Source: Aedoeadaptatus coli (GTDB lineage: Bacteria > Bacillota > Clostridia > Tissierellales > Peptoniphilaceae). From it: 64,000 nt of DNA. The stretch is from assembly GCF_900343085.1 (NCBI RefSeq), contig NZ_OPYI01000012.1, positions 21,369-85,368 on the forward strand, given 5' to 3'. Below are positions 44,074 through 52,654 of the stretch, piece after piece (positions within the stretch are counted from its first letter, which is position 1; every line of letters starts with the position of its first letter). The notes beneath the pieces were generated by a model. It was not told where the DNA came from. It saw only the letters and a program-made list of their open reading frames with translations, and did no database searches. A program made the position numbers and the translations under genes.

Positions 44074-44102
44074 TTTTCATTTATCTATAAACGTGGTATA
44101 AT
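44074..44102 (+). promoter_or_regulatory. Promoter of the FMN riboswitch-ribU unit
   Basis: TTTTCA (44074-44079), 17 bases, TATAAT (44097-44102), with TGG just before the -10 (extended -10). Confidence 0.7.
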
Positions 44103-44125
44103 AAGGGCAAATCAAAGATTAACAA

Positions 44126-44232
44126 ATCTTCAGGGCGAGGTGGAATTCCTCATCGGTGGTAAAGTCCACGTGTCGAAAGACTGAATTGGTGCAATTCCAA
44201 TACCGACGGTAAAAGTCCGGATGAAAGAAGAT
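44126..44232 (+). ncRNA. FMN riboswitch (RFN element)
   Basis: The closing stem ATCTTC/GAAGAT (44126-44131 with 44227-44232) encloses the conserved blocks AGGGCGAGGTGGAATTCCT, CGGTGGTAAAGTCCACG, ATTCCAATACCGACGGT and AAAGTCCGGATG. These are the diagnostic FMN aptamer segments. FMN binding should favour the terminator at 44253 and switch off ribU. Confidence 0.95.
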
Positions 44233-44252
44233 CTTTTTTTTCATGTTTTTAT

Positions 44253-44275
44253 GCCCGAGGACGCGGGCTTTTTTT
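44253..44275 (+). terminator. Regulated terminator of the FMN riboswitch
   Basis: GCCCG, a six-base loop and CGGGC, followed by seven T. It is located between the aptamer and the ribU ribosome-binding site. Confidence 0.8.
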
Positions 44276-44295
44276 GTGCCCGACAAGGAGGTACC

Positions 44296-44904
44296 ATGAA
44301 TCAAATTCAGCGGACAAAGGCGCGCTATTCCACGCGAAATCTGACGCGTCTGTCCCTCTTATCCGTCATCGCATTTTTACTTATGTACGTCGAATTTCCC
44401 TTGGCCTTTATTGCGCCGCCTTTTATAAAAATCGACCTGTCCGATATGCCGGCCTTAATCGGCGGTTTCGCCATGGGTCCCGTGGCGGGGATTACCATCG
44501 AGCTGGTGAAGTGCATCCTCACCTTTTTCGTTCGGGGCACCACCACCGGCGGGGTCGGCGAGTTGTCGAACTTTATCGTCGGCGCCCTCTTCGTCGGCCT
44601 CTCGGCGAAATTTTACAGCGAGCGCAGAACCTATCGCGGCGCCGTCGTCGGTTTGTTGATGGGCGTCATCGGCATGACCCTCGTGGCCACCTTGAGCAAT
44701 TACTTCGTGGTCTTTCCCCTCTACGGCAAGATCATGCCCATGGAAGCCATCATCAACATGGGCCGGGCCGTAACGCCTCGGGTGAAATCCCTGTGGGACC
44801 TTATGGTCTACTGCATCGTGCCATTTAATTTGGTGAAGGGGCTCATCGTCTCGGCGGCGACCTTGGCCTTGTACAAGCGCGTCTCCCATTTCCTGCACGA
44901 CTGA
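44296..44904 (+). CDS. ribU: Riboflavin ECF transporter S component RibU
   Basis: A 202-residue membrane protein with about six helices. Family motifs are LLMYVEFPL, IDLSDMPALIGGFAMGPVAG, and the region with TTTGGVGELSNFIVGALFV. It binds riboflavin and works with a shared ECF energising module, which is not encoded here. The FMN riboswitch directly upstream confirms the substrate. The start at 44296 is set by CAAGGAGGTACC; a longer in-frame start would fall inside the riboswitch. It is followed by a terminator. Confidence 0.93.
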   Translation: MNQIQRTKARYSTRNLTRLSLLSVIAFLLMYVEFPLAFIAPPFIKIDLSDMPALIGGFAMGPVAGITIELVKCILTFFVRGTTTGGVGELSNFIVGALFVGLSAKFYSERRTYRGAVVGLLMGVIGMTLVATLSNYFVVFPLYGKIMPMEAIINMGRAVTPRVKSLWDLMVYCIVPFNLVKGLIVSAATLALYKRVSHFLHD

Positions 44905-44908
44905 TCGA

Positions 44909-44937
44909 AAAACCCGCTTTTCGAAGCGGGTTTTTTC
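44909..44937 (+). terminator. Intrinsic terminator after ribU
   Basis: AACCCGCTT, a TTCG loop and AAGCGGGTT, followed by further T. Confidence 0.88.
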
Positions 44938-44963
44938 ATGCCCTGAAGGGTAGTCAAGCTTTC

Positions 44964-44992
44964 TTTACAAACGCGGGCGCAAACACTATAAT
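44964..44992 (+). promoter_or_regulatory. Promoter of the NhaC antiporter gene
   Basis: TTTACA (44964-44969), 17 bases, TATAAT (44987-44992). Confidence 0.75.
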
Positions 44993-45072
44993 AATTTAAA
45001 GGAAAAACGATTGCTCTTCGAAAAATAGGGGAGTATTCCGCACTATTTTTTATCATTCGTAAGGAGGAAGTC

Positions 45073-46440
45073 ATGGAAGACGGCAAATTAAAAGTAAAAG
45101 CCAACGGGGCGGCGCTTTTGCCCTTTATTCTTTTTGTATTGGTTTACCTTGCCACGGGCATGATCTTAAATGCAAGAGGCGTGGAAATGGCCTTTTACCA
45201 AGTGGCGGCACCGGTGTGCATCTTACCGGCCATCGTGCTCGCTTTTATTATGTTTGAAGGCACGATCGACGACAAATTCAATTCCTTTGTTCGGGGCTGC
45301 GGCGACGAAAACATCATCATCATGTGTTTGATTTACATATTGGCCGGCGCCTTTGCCACCGTGTCGAAAACATCCGGCGGCGTGGATTCCGTGGTCAACT
45401 TCGCCCTGTCCATGATCCCCGTTCAATACATTACCGCCGGGATTTTTCTCATCAGCTGCTTTATTTCTCTCTCTACCGGTACATCCGTGGGCACCATTTC
45501 GGCGGTAGGCCCCATTGCCGTGGGCGTAGCCCAAAAGGGAAATCTGTCCCTGGCCCTGGTTCTCGGCGCTTTGGTGGGCGGCGCCATGTTCGGCGACAAC
45601 CTCTCCGTCATTTCCGATACCACCATCGCCGCCACCAGGACGCAAAATGTGGAAATGAAAGACAAGTTCCGGGCGAATATTAAAATCGCCCTTCCCGCGG
45701 CGATTATCACCTTCGTGATCTTTCTCTTTGTAGGCAAGCCTACGGGCAAAGTGGTGCTCGACGACTTAAGCTACAGCTTTGTCTTGATCATCCCCTACTT
45801 GTTCGTGCTGATTTCGGCACTGGCCGGCATGAATGTCTTTTTGGTTCTCGCCAGCGGCATCGTGCTTTCAGGTGTGATCGGCATCGCCACCGGCGGGCTC
45901 ACCATGATGACCTTCGCTCAAAACATATTCGACGGCTTTAGCGGCATGTTCGAGATCTTCCTCCTGTCCATGTTAACCGGCGGCCTGTCCTACATGGTTT
46001 CGCAAAACGGCGGCATCGAATGGTTGGTCCAAAAGATCCGCAGCTTTGCCAAGGACGTGAAGTCGGCGGAAGTTTCCATCGCCCTCTTGACCCTTGTAAC
46101 GGACGCCGCCACGGCCAACAATACGGTGGCCATTATTATCGACGGCCCCGTGGCAAAGGAAATCTCCAAAGACTTTAAGGTGGACCCCAGGCGCTCGGCG
46201 TCTCTGCTCGACGCCTTTTCCTGCGTCATGCAAGGGGTGATTCCCTACGGCGCACAAATTTTAATCGCCGCCGGCCTCACCAAGGAACTGGGCGCGGCAG
46301 CCGTCTCTCCCGTGGAAATCATTCCCTTCCTCTGGTACCAAGGCCTGCTGGCTCTCTTTGCCCTGGCTTCGATTTTCATCCGCTTCGCCGATCCCAAAGA
46401 CAAATGGGATTTCGAAAAGGATATGCCGCAAGTTCAATAA
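45073..46440 (+). CDS. NhaC-family Na+/H+ antiporter
   Basis: A 455-residue transporter with about 11-12 membrane segments. Conserved stretches are ISLSTGTSVGTISAVGPIAV, GGAMFGDNLSVISDTTIAAT and TLVTDAATANNTVAIIIDGP, typical of NhaC proteins. It exchanges sodium for protons, although some relatives carry organic anions or amino acids, so the substrate call is by family. CGTAAGGAGGAAG precedes the start. It stands alone between a promoter and a terminator. Confidence 0.85.
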   Translation: MEDGKLKVKANGAALLPFILFVLVYLATGMILNARGVEMAFYQVAAPVCILPAIVLAFIMFEGTIDDKFNSFVRGCGDENIIIMCLIYILAGAFATVSKTSGGVDSVVNFALSMIPVQYITAGIFLISCFISLSTGTSVGTISAVGPIAVGVAQKGNLSLALVLGALVGGAMFGDNLSVISDTTIAATRTQNVEMKDKFRANIKIALPAAIITFVIFLFVGKPTGKVVLDDLSYSFVLIIPYLFVLISALAGMNVFLVLASGIVLSGVIGIATGGLTMMTFAQNIFDGFSGMFEIFLLSMLTGGLSYMVSQNGGIEWLVQKIRSFAKDVKSAEVSIALLTLVTDAATANNTVAIIIDGPVAKEISKDFKVDPRRSASLLDAFSCVMQGVIPYGAQILIAAGLTKELGAAAVSPVEIIPFLWYQGLLALFALASIFIRFADPKDKWDFEKDMPQVQ

Positions 46441-46456
46441 TCGCGATTTAACAGAG

Positions 46457-46483
46457 GCGTCGACGAAACCGTCGGCGCTTTTT
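46457..46483 (+). terminator. Intrinsic terminator after the NhaC gene
   Basis: GCGTCGACG, an AAAC loop and CGTCGGCGC (one G-T pair), followed by five T. Confidence 0.8.
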
Positions 46484-46510
46484 CCGTGCCCGCAAAAGGA
46501 AAAGCGCGCA

Positions 46511-46540
46511 AAAAAATAAGACCGGCGACCCGATCTTATT
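46511..46540 (-). terminator. Intrinsic terminator after rplY (minus strand)
   Basis: Read on the minus strand: AATAAGATCGG, a GTCG loop and CCGGTCTTATT, with all 11 positions paired (one G-T), followed by T-rich sequence. Confidence 0.82.
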
Positions 46541-46567
46541 CTTTCGCAAACCGCAGGGGCGGTCCGA

Positions 46568-47224
46568 TTATTCTTCTTCAGCTTCTTCTTCGCTCGCTTC
46601 GGTTTCACCGACGGTGGGTACGTCAGCTGCATCGGCGCTTGCTTCTTCTTCGTCTTCAACGGATTCTTCGCGGGGTTCTTGCAATGCGCAGACCGCTTCG
46701 TCCAAGTCGGTTAAGACTTCGATGTCGGCAATGGATGCCACGTCTAAGTCGGCGACGGTTAAGGTATCGCCGATTTGCATGTCAGCGACATTGACAACAC
46801 CTTCGGAGGGAAGGCTGGTCGGCAAGCATTCGACTTCGACTTCTTCTAGAAGTTGCAACAAGACGGACGGTTGGACGCGAATGTCGTCGCGACCTTCCAA
46901 GACGACGGGAATGGACAGCTTGATTTTTTCTTTCAAGTTTACGCCATAAGCGTCGAAGTGGAGCAATTGGTTCTTGAAGGGGTGTTGTTGGATTTCCTTA
47001 AAGAGAATCTTGTGATCTTCCCCGTTTACATTGACATCGACCAAAGCGGACGTACCGGCTTCGTCGACGACTTTTTGCAATTCATTGGCCTTTGCCGCAA
47101 CGGCAACGGGTTCGGAATCCTTGGCATAGAAGATGCCGGGGACCATACCTTCGGCGCGGGTCTTTTTAGCGCCGGAAGTACCTAAGTCTTCGCGTTTTAC
47201 TAAATTTAATTTAATCGTGTTCAT
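46568..47224 (-). CDS. rplY: 50S ribosomal protein L25/general stress protein Ctc
   Basis: A 218-residue CTC-type L25 that binds 5S rRNA. The N-terminal L25 domain (about 1-90) has GTSGAKKTRAEGMVPGIFY and LFKEIQQHPFKNQLLHFD. The C-terminal TL5/CTC domain (about 95-180) contains GVVNVADMQIGD. A disordered, very acidic tail ends EEEAEEE. AAAGGAGGA lies before the ATG on the minus strand. It is transcribed apart from degV. Confidence 0.93.
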   Translation of the reverse strand: MNTIKLNLVKREDLGTSGAKKTRAEGMVPGIFYAKDSEPVAVAAKANELQKVVDEAGTSALVDVNVNGEDHKILFKEIQQHPFKNQLLHFDAYGVNLKEKIKLSIPVVLEGRDDIRVQPSVLLQLLEEVEVECLPTSLPSEGVVNVADMQIGDTLTVADLDVASIADIEVLTDLDEAVCALQEPREESVEDEEEASADAADVPTVGETEASEEEAEEE

Positions 47225-47295
47225 TGTGTCCTCCTTTGTTTACTCAACAATATATTATACCTGAAACGGGCCGCCATTTCCACGTTTTAACGAAG

Positions 47296-48165
47296 TTAGT
47301 GGGCAATTTTCTGTATAAAACTCATGCCCAAGGCACCTTGACCGATGTGGGCGCTTACCACCGGCGTCAACACGTCCACGTAAACGTCCGTGGCGGGCGT
47401 TTTTTCCAAAATGGTTTCTTTGACCGTAAGGGCCAATTTTTCGTCGTCGCCGTGGGACAAAAGCACCGTGGTTTCATCGGGGTCCATGCTTCCCTGAAGG
47501 GTTTGCACCAAGCGCTTTGCCGCCTGCTTTGTGCCCCGCGCCTTGTCGGAGACGATCAGGTCCCCGTCGTCGTTCATAAGTAGAATGGGTTTAATGTTCA
47601 GGGCGCTTCCCAAAAGGGCCATTCCCCCCGACGCGCGGCCGCTTCGCCGCAGGTGATCCAAATGGGTGATCAGTCCGGTAAAGACCACCCGTTCCAAATA
47701 ACTCAAAAGGTCTTGTTCGTTTTCCTGAATGGAAAGGCCCCGCGCCCGATTGGACACGGCGCGCTTGACGAGAAAAGCGCCGGCGGGCCCGCAGTTTTTT
47801 GTGTCGATGCAGACCACGGACCGATCCGGGTACTGATTGAGCAGACTTTTTTTCGCCAAAAGAGCCTGGGTATAGGTGGCGGAGATACCGCCGGACAGGC
47901 TTAAATACAAGACATCCCTGCCTTCGTTCAGGAATTTTTGAAAGTAGGCTTCGTATATGGAAAGGGAGATCTGCGAGGTCGTGGCCACGGAATCCCGAAT
48001 GTCCCGGTAAAACGCCGAAATAACTTCCGAAGGGGTGTTTTCTCCGATGAGAAAATCCTCATCGTCCATGGAGACGACCATGGGAATCATCCGGAAGTCC
48101 GAAGGATCGACAAAGGACGGGTTGACGTTTAAGGCACCGTCCGTGATAATTTCATAGTTCGTCAT
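47296..48165 (-). CDS. DegV-family (FakB-like) fatty-acid-binding protein
   Basis: A 289-residue DegV protein. Members bind a fatty acid and, as FakB, present it to fatty-acid kinase. Family motifs are IITDGALNV, SVATTSQISLSIYEAYF, SLSGGISATYTQALLA and LLSHGDDEKLA. The start at 48165 follows AGAAAGGACTG on the minus strand. A longer in-frame ORF extends into the rodA 3' region without family-like sequence. No fakA is in the window. Confidence 0.88.
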   Translation of the reverse strand: MTNYEIITDGALNVNPSFVDPSDFRMIPMVVSMDDEDFLIGENTPSEVISAFYRDIRDSVATTSQISLSIYEAYFQKFLNEGRDVLYLSLSGGISATYTQALLAKKSLLNQYPDRSVVCIDTKNCGPAGAFLVKRAVSNRARGLSIQENEQDLLSYLERVVFTGLITHLDHLRRSGRASGGMALLGSALNIKPILLMNDDGDLIVSDKARGTKQAAKRLVQTLQGSMDPDETTVLLSHGDDEKLALTVKETILEKTPATDVYVDVLTPVVSAHIGQGALGMSFIQKIAH

Positions 48166-48264
48166 GTTACAGTCCTTTCTCACCGGTCGTGATAAAGTAA
48201 GCAGACTTATTATAACATAAGCCCATTTTTCTGACACGCAGCAAAAGCACCGAAGGTATCGCTG

Positions 48265-49506
48265 CTACGACCGCCAGCGTTTCAAACGCTCTTTTTGCCA
48301 CTGGCGATTGCGAATTTCCTCCATGCGATCGCCGAGGGCGGTGAAAAATGCCGGCATATGGTCCGCGCCGTGGGTGCCGTAGCGGTGGTAGCGCACGCTT
48401 AAGCAGAGGCCGATCATGGCCAAATTCACCATTTGAAAGGTGCCGCCGTAGCTGATAAAGGGGAGAGGAATGCCGGTGACGGGCATGAGTCCCAAGGTCA
48501 TTCCCATATTTTCCCATATGTGAATAAACAGAACGCTTAAAAAACCGAAGATCATGAGTTGACCGCCCTTGTCTTTGGCGAGTTTTGCGAGAGACAGAAG
48601 GCGGTAAAACAACAGGGCGTAGAGAACGAGCAAAAGGGCGCCGCCGAGAAAGCCCAATTCCTCCACGAGGACGGGAAAGATAAAGTCCGTTTCCTTCGTG
48701 GGAATGAAATTATACTGGGTCTGGGGCCCCCGGTAGAGGCCGCGGCCGAAAAGGCGGCCGTCGCCGATGGCCACACGGCCTTCGTAGGCTTGGTAGCCGC
48801 TGCCGGAGGTGTTGGCGTCGGGTTTTAAAAAGTTCAGAATGCGATCTTTCTGGTAATCGTCCAGTCGGGCGTATAAGATGGGTAAAGAGAGAAAGCCCGC
48901 CCCCATGGCGCCGAAAATGTATTTCCAATCCAAATCGCAAAAAAACAGCATGACGGCGATAAAAAATAAAAAGACCATGGCCGTGCCGAAGTCGGGCTGG
49001 AGCATGATCAGGCCCACGGGAAAGCCCGCGAAGGCCAAGGCCTTAAGAAGTTCCTTGGGCTCGTTGATTCGATCGCCGTGCTTTTCCAGGTAGAAGGCAA
49101 AGGAAATGACGAGAAAAATCTTTACAAATTCCGCCGGCTGAAAATTCACCGGGCCGATGGCCAGCCAACTTTTCGATCCCCAAGTCGTGTCTCCGTGGCC
49201 GAAGAGGAGGGTGGCTGCCAAGAGAATGACGCTAAGGCCGTAAAGAAAGGGATAGTAGGTGCGCCAAATGCGGTAATCCAGAAGCATGAGCCCTGCGGCA
49301 ATGGCGACGCCCAAGAGGGTGGCGACGCCCTGTTTCATTAAAAAAGGGCGATTGCCGTAAGAGAGGGTGGCGGATGAGAGGGCTACAAAGCCTATGATGG
49401 TAATAGCCGCGACGATGATTATTAAGCTACGGTCCACATCCCGCTTCCCGGGACTGACGCGTATAAAAAAAGGCTTGACTTTTTCAAAAAGCTTTCGGTG
49501 AAACAT
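48265..49506 (-). CDS. rodA: Peptidoglycan glycosyltransferase RodA (FtsW/RodA/SpoVE family)
   Basis: A 413-residue SEDS membrane protein that polymerises lipid II during cell-wall growth. Conserved parts are GSKSWLAIGPVNFQPAEFVK, LQPDFGTAMVFL, the loop FIPTKETDFIFPVLVEELGF with the essential aspartate, and GIPLPFISYGGT. The RodA assignment rests on its similarity to RodA rather than FtsW in the GSGYQ and GPQTQYNFIP region. The cytosolic tail of about 45 basic residues is longer than usual. It is divergent from queG. Confidence 0.85.
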   Translation of the reverse strand: MFHRKLFEKVKPFFIRVSPGKRDVDRSLIIIVAAITIIGFVALSSATLSYGNRPFLMKQGVATLLGVAIAAGLMLLDYRIWRTYYPFLYGLSVILLAATLLFGHGDTTWGSKSWLAIGPVNFQPAEFVKIFLVISFAFYLEKHGDRINEPKELLKALAFAGFPVGLIMLQPDFGTAMVFLFFIAVMLFFCDLDWKYIFGAMGAGFLSLPILYARLDDYQKDRILNFLKPDANTSGSGYQAYEGRVAIGDGRLFGRGLYRGPQTQYNFIPTKETDFIFPVLVEELGFLGGALLLVLYALLFYRLLSLAKLAKDKGGQLMIFGFLSVLFIHIWENMGMTLGLMPVTGIPLPFISYGGTFQMVNLAMIGLCLSVRYHRYGTHGADHMPAFFTALGDRMEEIRNRQWQKERLKRWRS

Positions 49507-49564
49507 AGTATCTCCTTTGTCAGAGTGTGATACTATTATTATACATCAATAGAAAGGACTTGGG

Positions 49565-50473
49565 ATGGAAGTAGAGCGAATCAAAGAGCAACTCGGGTTT
49601 CACGATTTGGCCCTGGTGCCGGCGAAGCGATTGGACGCCATGGCCTCTGTTTTCATGAAGCGAAAAGAGGCCGGGGAGATGCTTTCCATTGAGCCCGAGG
49701 ATATAAACGCGCGGCTGGATCCCGCGGGAAGCCTGCCTTCGGCGAAGTCGATTTTCGTGGCCTTCGAACAAGTGCCTTTCACAGACGTGGAGCCGGAGTC
49801 GAAGGAAGGCTACGGGCGTCTGGCGAGTTTTTCAAGAGACACGGATTACCACCTGCTTTTAAATGAAAAAATGGCCCGTCTCGAGGAGTATTTAAAGAGC
49901 GCGTACCCGGACGTGGAATATTACCGCCAAGTGGACACCGGACCCCTCTACGAGCGGGGATTTGCCGCCATGACCGGAAAAGGCTACATCGGACGAAACG
50001 GCAGCTTCATCCACAGCCGCCTGGGAAGTTACGTGGCCATCGGTCTTTTGCTCACAAATTTAGAAGGCGGAGAGGCCTGTGAAATGTCGAGCGATTGCGG
50101 CGACTGCCGCGCCTGTGTGGATGCTTGCCCGGGAGGTGCCATCGAGTTTACGGGCATCCTGCACCCCGGCCGTTGCCGCTCCTGGATCACCCAAAAGCGG
50201 GGCGAACTTACGGAAGGGGAGCGGGCGGTCATGGCCGATTGGCTCTACGGCTGCGACGTGTGCCAAATGGTCTGTCCGAGAAACAAGGGGATCGAGGCGG
50301 TTTACGAAAGCCGGGATCCCGTGCACCACATTTGTCTCGATGGACTGGAAGAGGAGTCGAACCGTTCGTTCAAACAGCGCTACGGCCGGCTCAGCGGATC
50401 CTGGCGGGGAAAGAAACAGTGGGTGAAAAACGCCGCCTACATTCGCCGTTATTTTAATGAGAGGAAGAAGTAG
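49565..50473 (+). CDS. queG: Epoxyqueuosine reductase
   Basis: A 302-residue iron-sulfur protein that performs the last step of queuosine synthesis in tRNA, with a cobalamin cofactor. The DUF1730 N-terminal part has ASFSRDTDYH and DTGPLYERGFAAMTGKGYIG. The two-cluster ferredoxin part has CGDCRACVDACPGGAI and YGCDVCQMVCPRNKG. It is slightly shorter than many QueG proteins because C-terminal repeats are missing. It is followed one base later by nth. Confidence 0.9.
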   Translation: MEVERIKEQLGFHDLALVPAKRLDAMASVFMKRKEAGEMLSIEPEDINARLDPAGSLPSAKSIFVAFEQVPFTDVEPESKEGYGRLASFSRDTDYHLLLNEKMARLEEYLKSAYPDVEYYRQVDTGPLYERGFAAMTGKGYIGRNGSFIHSRLGSYVAIGLLLTNLEGGEACEMSSDCGDCRACVDACPGGAIEFTGILHPGRCRSWITQKRGELTEGERAVMADWLYGCDVCQMVCPRNKGIEAVYESRDPVHHICLDGLEEESNRSFKQRYGRLSGSWRGKKQWVKNAAYIRRYFNERKK

Positions 50474-50474
50474 A

Positions 50475-51116
50475 ATGCCTTTAACTAAAAAAGAAGCCAT
50501 GGAAGTGTACGAGCGCTTGGAAAAAATGTTTCCGGATGCCCGGGCGGAACTGGATTACACCACGCCCTACGAGCTTTTAATCGCCACCATTCTTTCGGCC
50601 CAGTGCACGGACGTGCGGGTCAACAAAGTCACCAAAGTGCTCTTTCAAGAACACGACACGCCGGAGAAAATGGTGAGATTGTCGCAAGAGGCGCTGGAAG
50701 GCTACATAAAAAGCTGCGGCGTCTATCGAAACAAGGCGAAGAATATTTTGGCCGCTTCCCGCATCATTATCGATAGCTGGGGCGGCGAGATTCCCCCCAC
50801 CATCGAGGATTTAATGACCCTTCCCGGCGTGGGGCGAAAGACCGCCAATGTGGTGGCCTCCAACGTGCTGGGCATTCCCGCCATCGCCGTGGACACCCAC
50901 GTCTTCCGCGTGTCCAATCGACTGGGCCTCGCCGAAAGCAAAAATGTGGACGGCACGGAGAAACAGCTCATGGCCATTTGGCCCGAAGACTGTTGGACGA
51001 AGGGCCACCATCTCTTGATCTTTTTAGGCCGCCGTATCTGTAAGGCTCAACGCCCCCTGTGCGAGGAATGCGACTTAAACGATCTTTGCCGGTATTATCA
51101 AGGAGCGTCCGAATAA
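50475..51116 (+). CDS. nth: Endonuclease III (DNA glycosylase/AP lyase)
   Basis: A 213-residue base-excision repair enzyme for oxidised pyrimidines. The helix-hairpin-helix LPGVGRKTANVV contains the catalytic lysine, and AVDTHVFRVSNRLGL contains the catalytic aspartate. The C-terminal cluster C-x6-C-x2-C-x5-C binds 4Fe-4S. The start at 50475 is chosen because it removes the overlap with queG and matches the family start. It is packed directly between queG and vanW. Confidence 0.93.
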   Translation: MPLTKKEAMEVYERLEKMFPDARAELDYTTPYELLIATILSAQCTDVRVNKVTKVLFQEHDTPEKMVRLSQEALEGYIKSCGVYRNKAKNILAASRIIIDSWGGEIPPTIEDLMTLPGVGRKTANVVASNVLGIPAIAVDTHVFRVSNRLGLAESKNVDGTEKQLMAIWPEDCWTKGHHLLIFLGRRICKAQRPLCEECDLNDLCRYYQGASE

Positions 51117-52469
51117 ATGGAACAAAAATATTTGCATTTTCGCCGACAGAAACGGCACCACTTAAAGCGCATGAAGCGAAGACGCACGGCCACCGTGGCC
51201 GGCGCCGTCGTCCTGATCTTTTTTATCATTCTCGGCTTTTTGCCCACCTTCGGCATCATCAGCCCCGGTACGAACTACTGTGGAAAGTCTCTGGGCTTTT
51301 TAACGGTGAAGGGAGCGGGAAAAAAGCTGAATAAGTACGAAAAAGAGTTTCAAACCGCCGAGGTGGTCTTGACCCACAAGAAGAAATCCACCACTCTCAC
51401 GCCGCAGCAGCTGGGCCTGTCCGTGGACGAGGAACAAGTGGCCATGGACGCCCTGGCGGAAAGTCGAGGCCGCCGGTTTTTCGGCCGCATGGGCCAGGTT
51501 TTCAAAAAGGAAGCGGTGCAGACGCCCCTCGCGGTGGACGAAGCCACATTAAACCGCAGGCTTCGGGATTTAAACGGCGTTCTGTACGAAACGGCGAAGC
51601 CCGCCACCGTGGCTATGGAGGGCGAAAAGGCCGTGATCCTGCCGGGAAACAAGGGAGAAGTGCCGGACACGGCCAAGGCGCGGGCGGATTTGTCCCGCGG
51701 TATTCAAAGCCCTGTGGAGATTCATACGAGAATCGTGGAGCCCGCCATTGAAGCACAGGAATTGGCGGGAATCGACGGGAAATTAGCCGAAGCCGTCACC
51801 ACCTACGATCCGGCGGATGAAAATCGCACCACCAATGTGGAAAACGGCGCCCGGTACTTTCGCCGCATCGTCTTGGCGCCGGGGGAAAAGCTCTCGTTTC
51901 TCTCCACCATCGGCGGCATCACCGAAGCCCACGGTTTTGTAAAGGGCAAGACCGTGTCAAACGGCGTAGAAACGGAAGGCATCGGCGGCGGCGTCTGCCA
52001 GGTCTCCACTACCATGTACAATGCCGTGGCCCGATCGGGACTCAATGTCATGACGAAGTTTAACCACTCCAAGGCCGTGCCCTACGCCAAAGAGGGGCTG
52101 GACTGCGCCGTAAGCGACGGCTACAAAGATTTTATCTTCGCCAATCCCTTTACGAAACCCGTCTACATTGAAACCACGGCGAAGGAAGGTACGCTTACCT
52201 GCACAATCTACGGGCCCGCGGAGGAAAAGCCCTACACCATCGACCTGGTGCCTGAGAAGGTGCGGGATCTGCCGGCATCCAAGGAAGTCGCTTATTCCAC
52301 GGACCTGGCCCCGGGAGAAATCAAAATCCTGAGACAACAAGTAGACGGATCCATTTACATCACCTACGCCGTCTATTCGGTACAGGGAAGGGAATTGAGG
52401 CGCATCCCCGTGGCAAAAAGCCGCTACGTCCCCGTGGACGGAAAAGTTTTGGTGGGAAAAGGGAAATAA
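51117..52469 (+). CDS. VanW-family membrane-anchored protein
   Basis: A 450-residue protein with a basic N-terminus, one membrane helix (about 24-46) and an extracellular part. The VanW domain occupies about residues 235-370: NRTTNVENGARYFRRIVLAP, GVETEGIGGGVCQVSTTMYN and NHSKAVPYAKEGLDCAVS. The upstream part looks like the peptidoglycan-binding type 4 domain often joined to VanW. The function is unknown, and despite the name there is no link to vancomycin resistance here. It begins immediately after the nth stop codon. Confidence 0.85.
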   Translation: MEQKYLHFRRQKRHHLKRMKRRRTATVAGAVVLIFFIILGFLPTFGIISPGTNYCGKSLGFLTVKGAGKKLNKYEKEFQTAEVVLTHKKKSTTLTPQQLGLSVDEEQVAMDALAESRGRRFFGRMGQVFKKEAVQTPLAVDEATLNRRLRDLNGVLYETAKPATVAMEGEKAVILPGNKGEVPDTAKARADLSRGIQSPVEIHTRIVEPAIEAQELAGIDGKLAEAVTTYDPADENRTTNVENGARYFRRIVLAPGEKLSFLSTIGGITEAHGFVKGKTVSNGVETEGIGGGVCQVSTTMYNAVARSGLNVMTKFNHSKAVPYAKEGLDCAVSDGYKDFIFANPFTKPVYIETTAKEGTLTCTIYGPAEEKPYTIDLVPEKVRDLPASKEVAYSTDLAPGEIKILRQQVDGSIYITYAVYSVQGRELRRIPVAKSRYVPVDGKVLVGKGK

Positions 52470-52473
52470 ACTC

Positions 52474-52502
52474 TTGCTATTTAAAACGCCTCGTGTTAAT
52501 AT
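52474..52502 (+). promoter_or_regulatory. Candidate promoter of rpoBC
   Basis: TTGCTA (52474-52479), 17 bases, TAATAT (52497-52502), in an A/T-rich stretch directly after the vanW stop. Other -10 choices exist (TATAAT at 52500). Confidence 0.5.
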
Positions 52503-52562
52503 AATAAATTGCATAATAATCTAAAACTATATGGAAAAGACGGTCGCAGCTACGAAAGATGA

Positions 52563-52625
52563 TGTATATGTAAGTTATTGACGATTCATGTTGAAGAGAC
52601 TCTTACACATACATTTTTTGTTTTT
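52563..52625 (+). terminator. Terminator-like hairpin in the rpoB leader (possible attenuator)
   Basis: TGTATATGTAAG (52563-52574) pairs with CTTACACATACA (52602-52613) at 11 of 12 positions around a 27-base loop, followed by six T, G and five T. It lies between the promoter and the rpoB ribosome-binding site. Confidence 0.55.
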
Positions 52626-52654
52626 CGAAGGAACTGTAAGGGGTGAGGAATTTA

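Noticed and set aside
45021..45052. Hairpin AAAAATAG...CTATTTTT in the NhaC leader as an attenuator
   Set aside because: The pairing is almost all A/T with a long loop, and the T-run is part of the stem. This is too weak to call.
52643..52654. GTG at 52643 as the rpoB start
   Set aside because: ATG 52655 has a better placed GGGGTGAGG site and starts at MVHPVQYGK, which looks like the normal N-terminus. The GTG would use a weaker site. It is not fully excluded.
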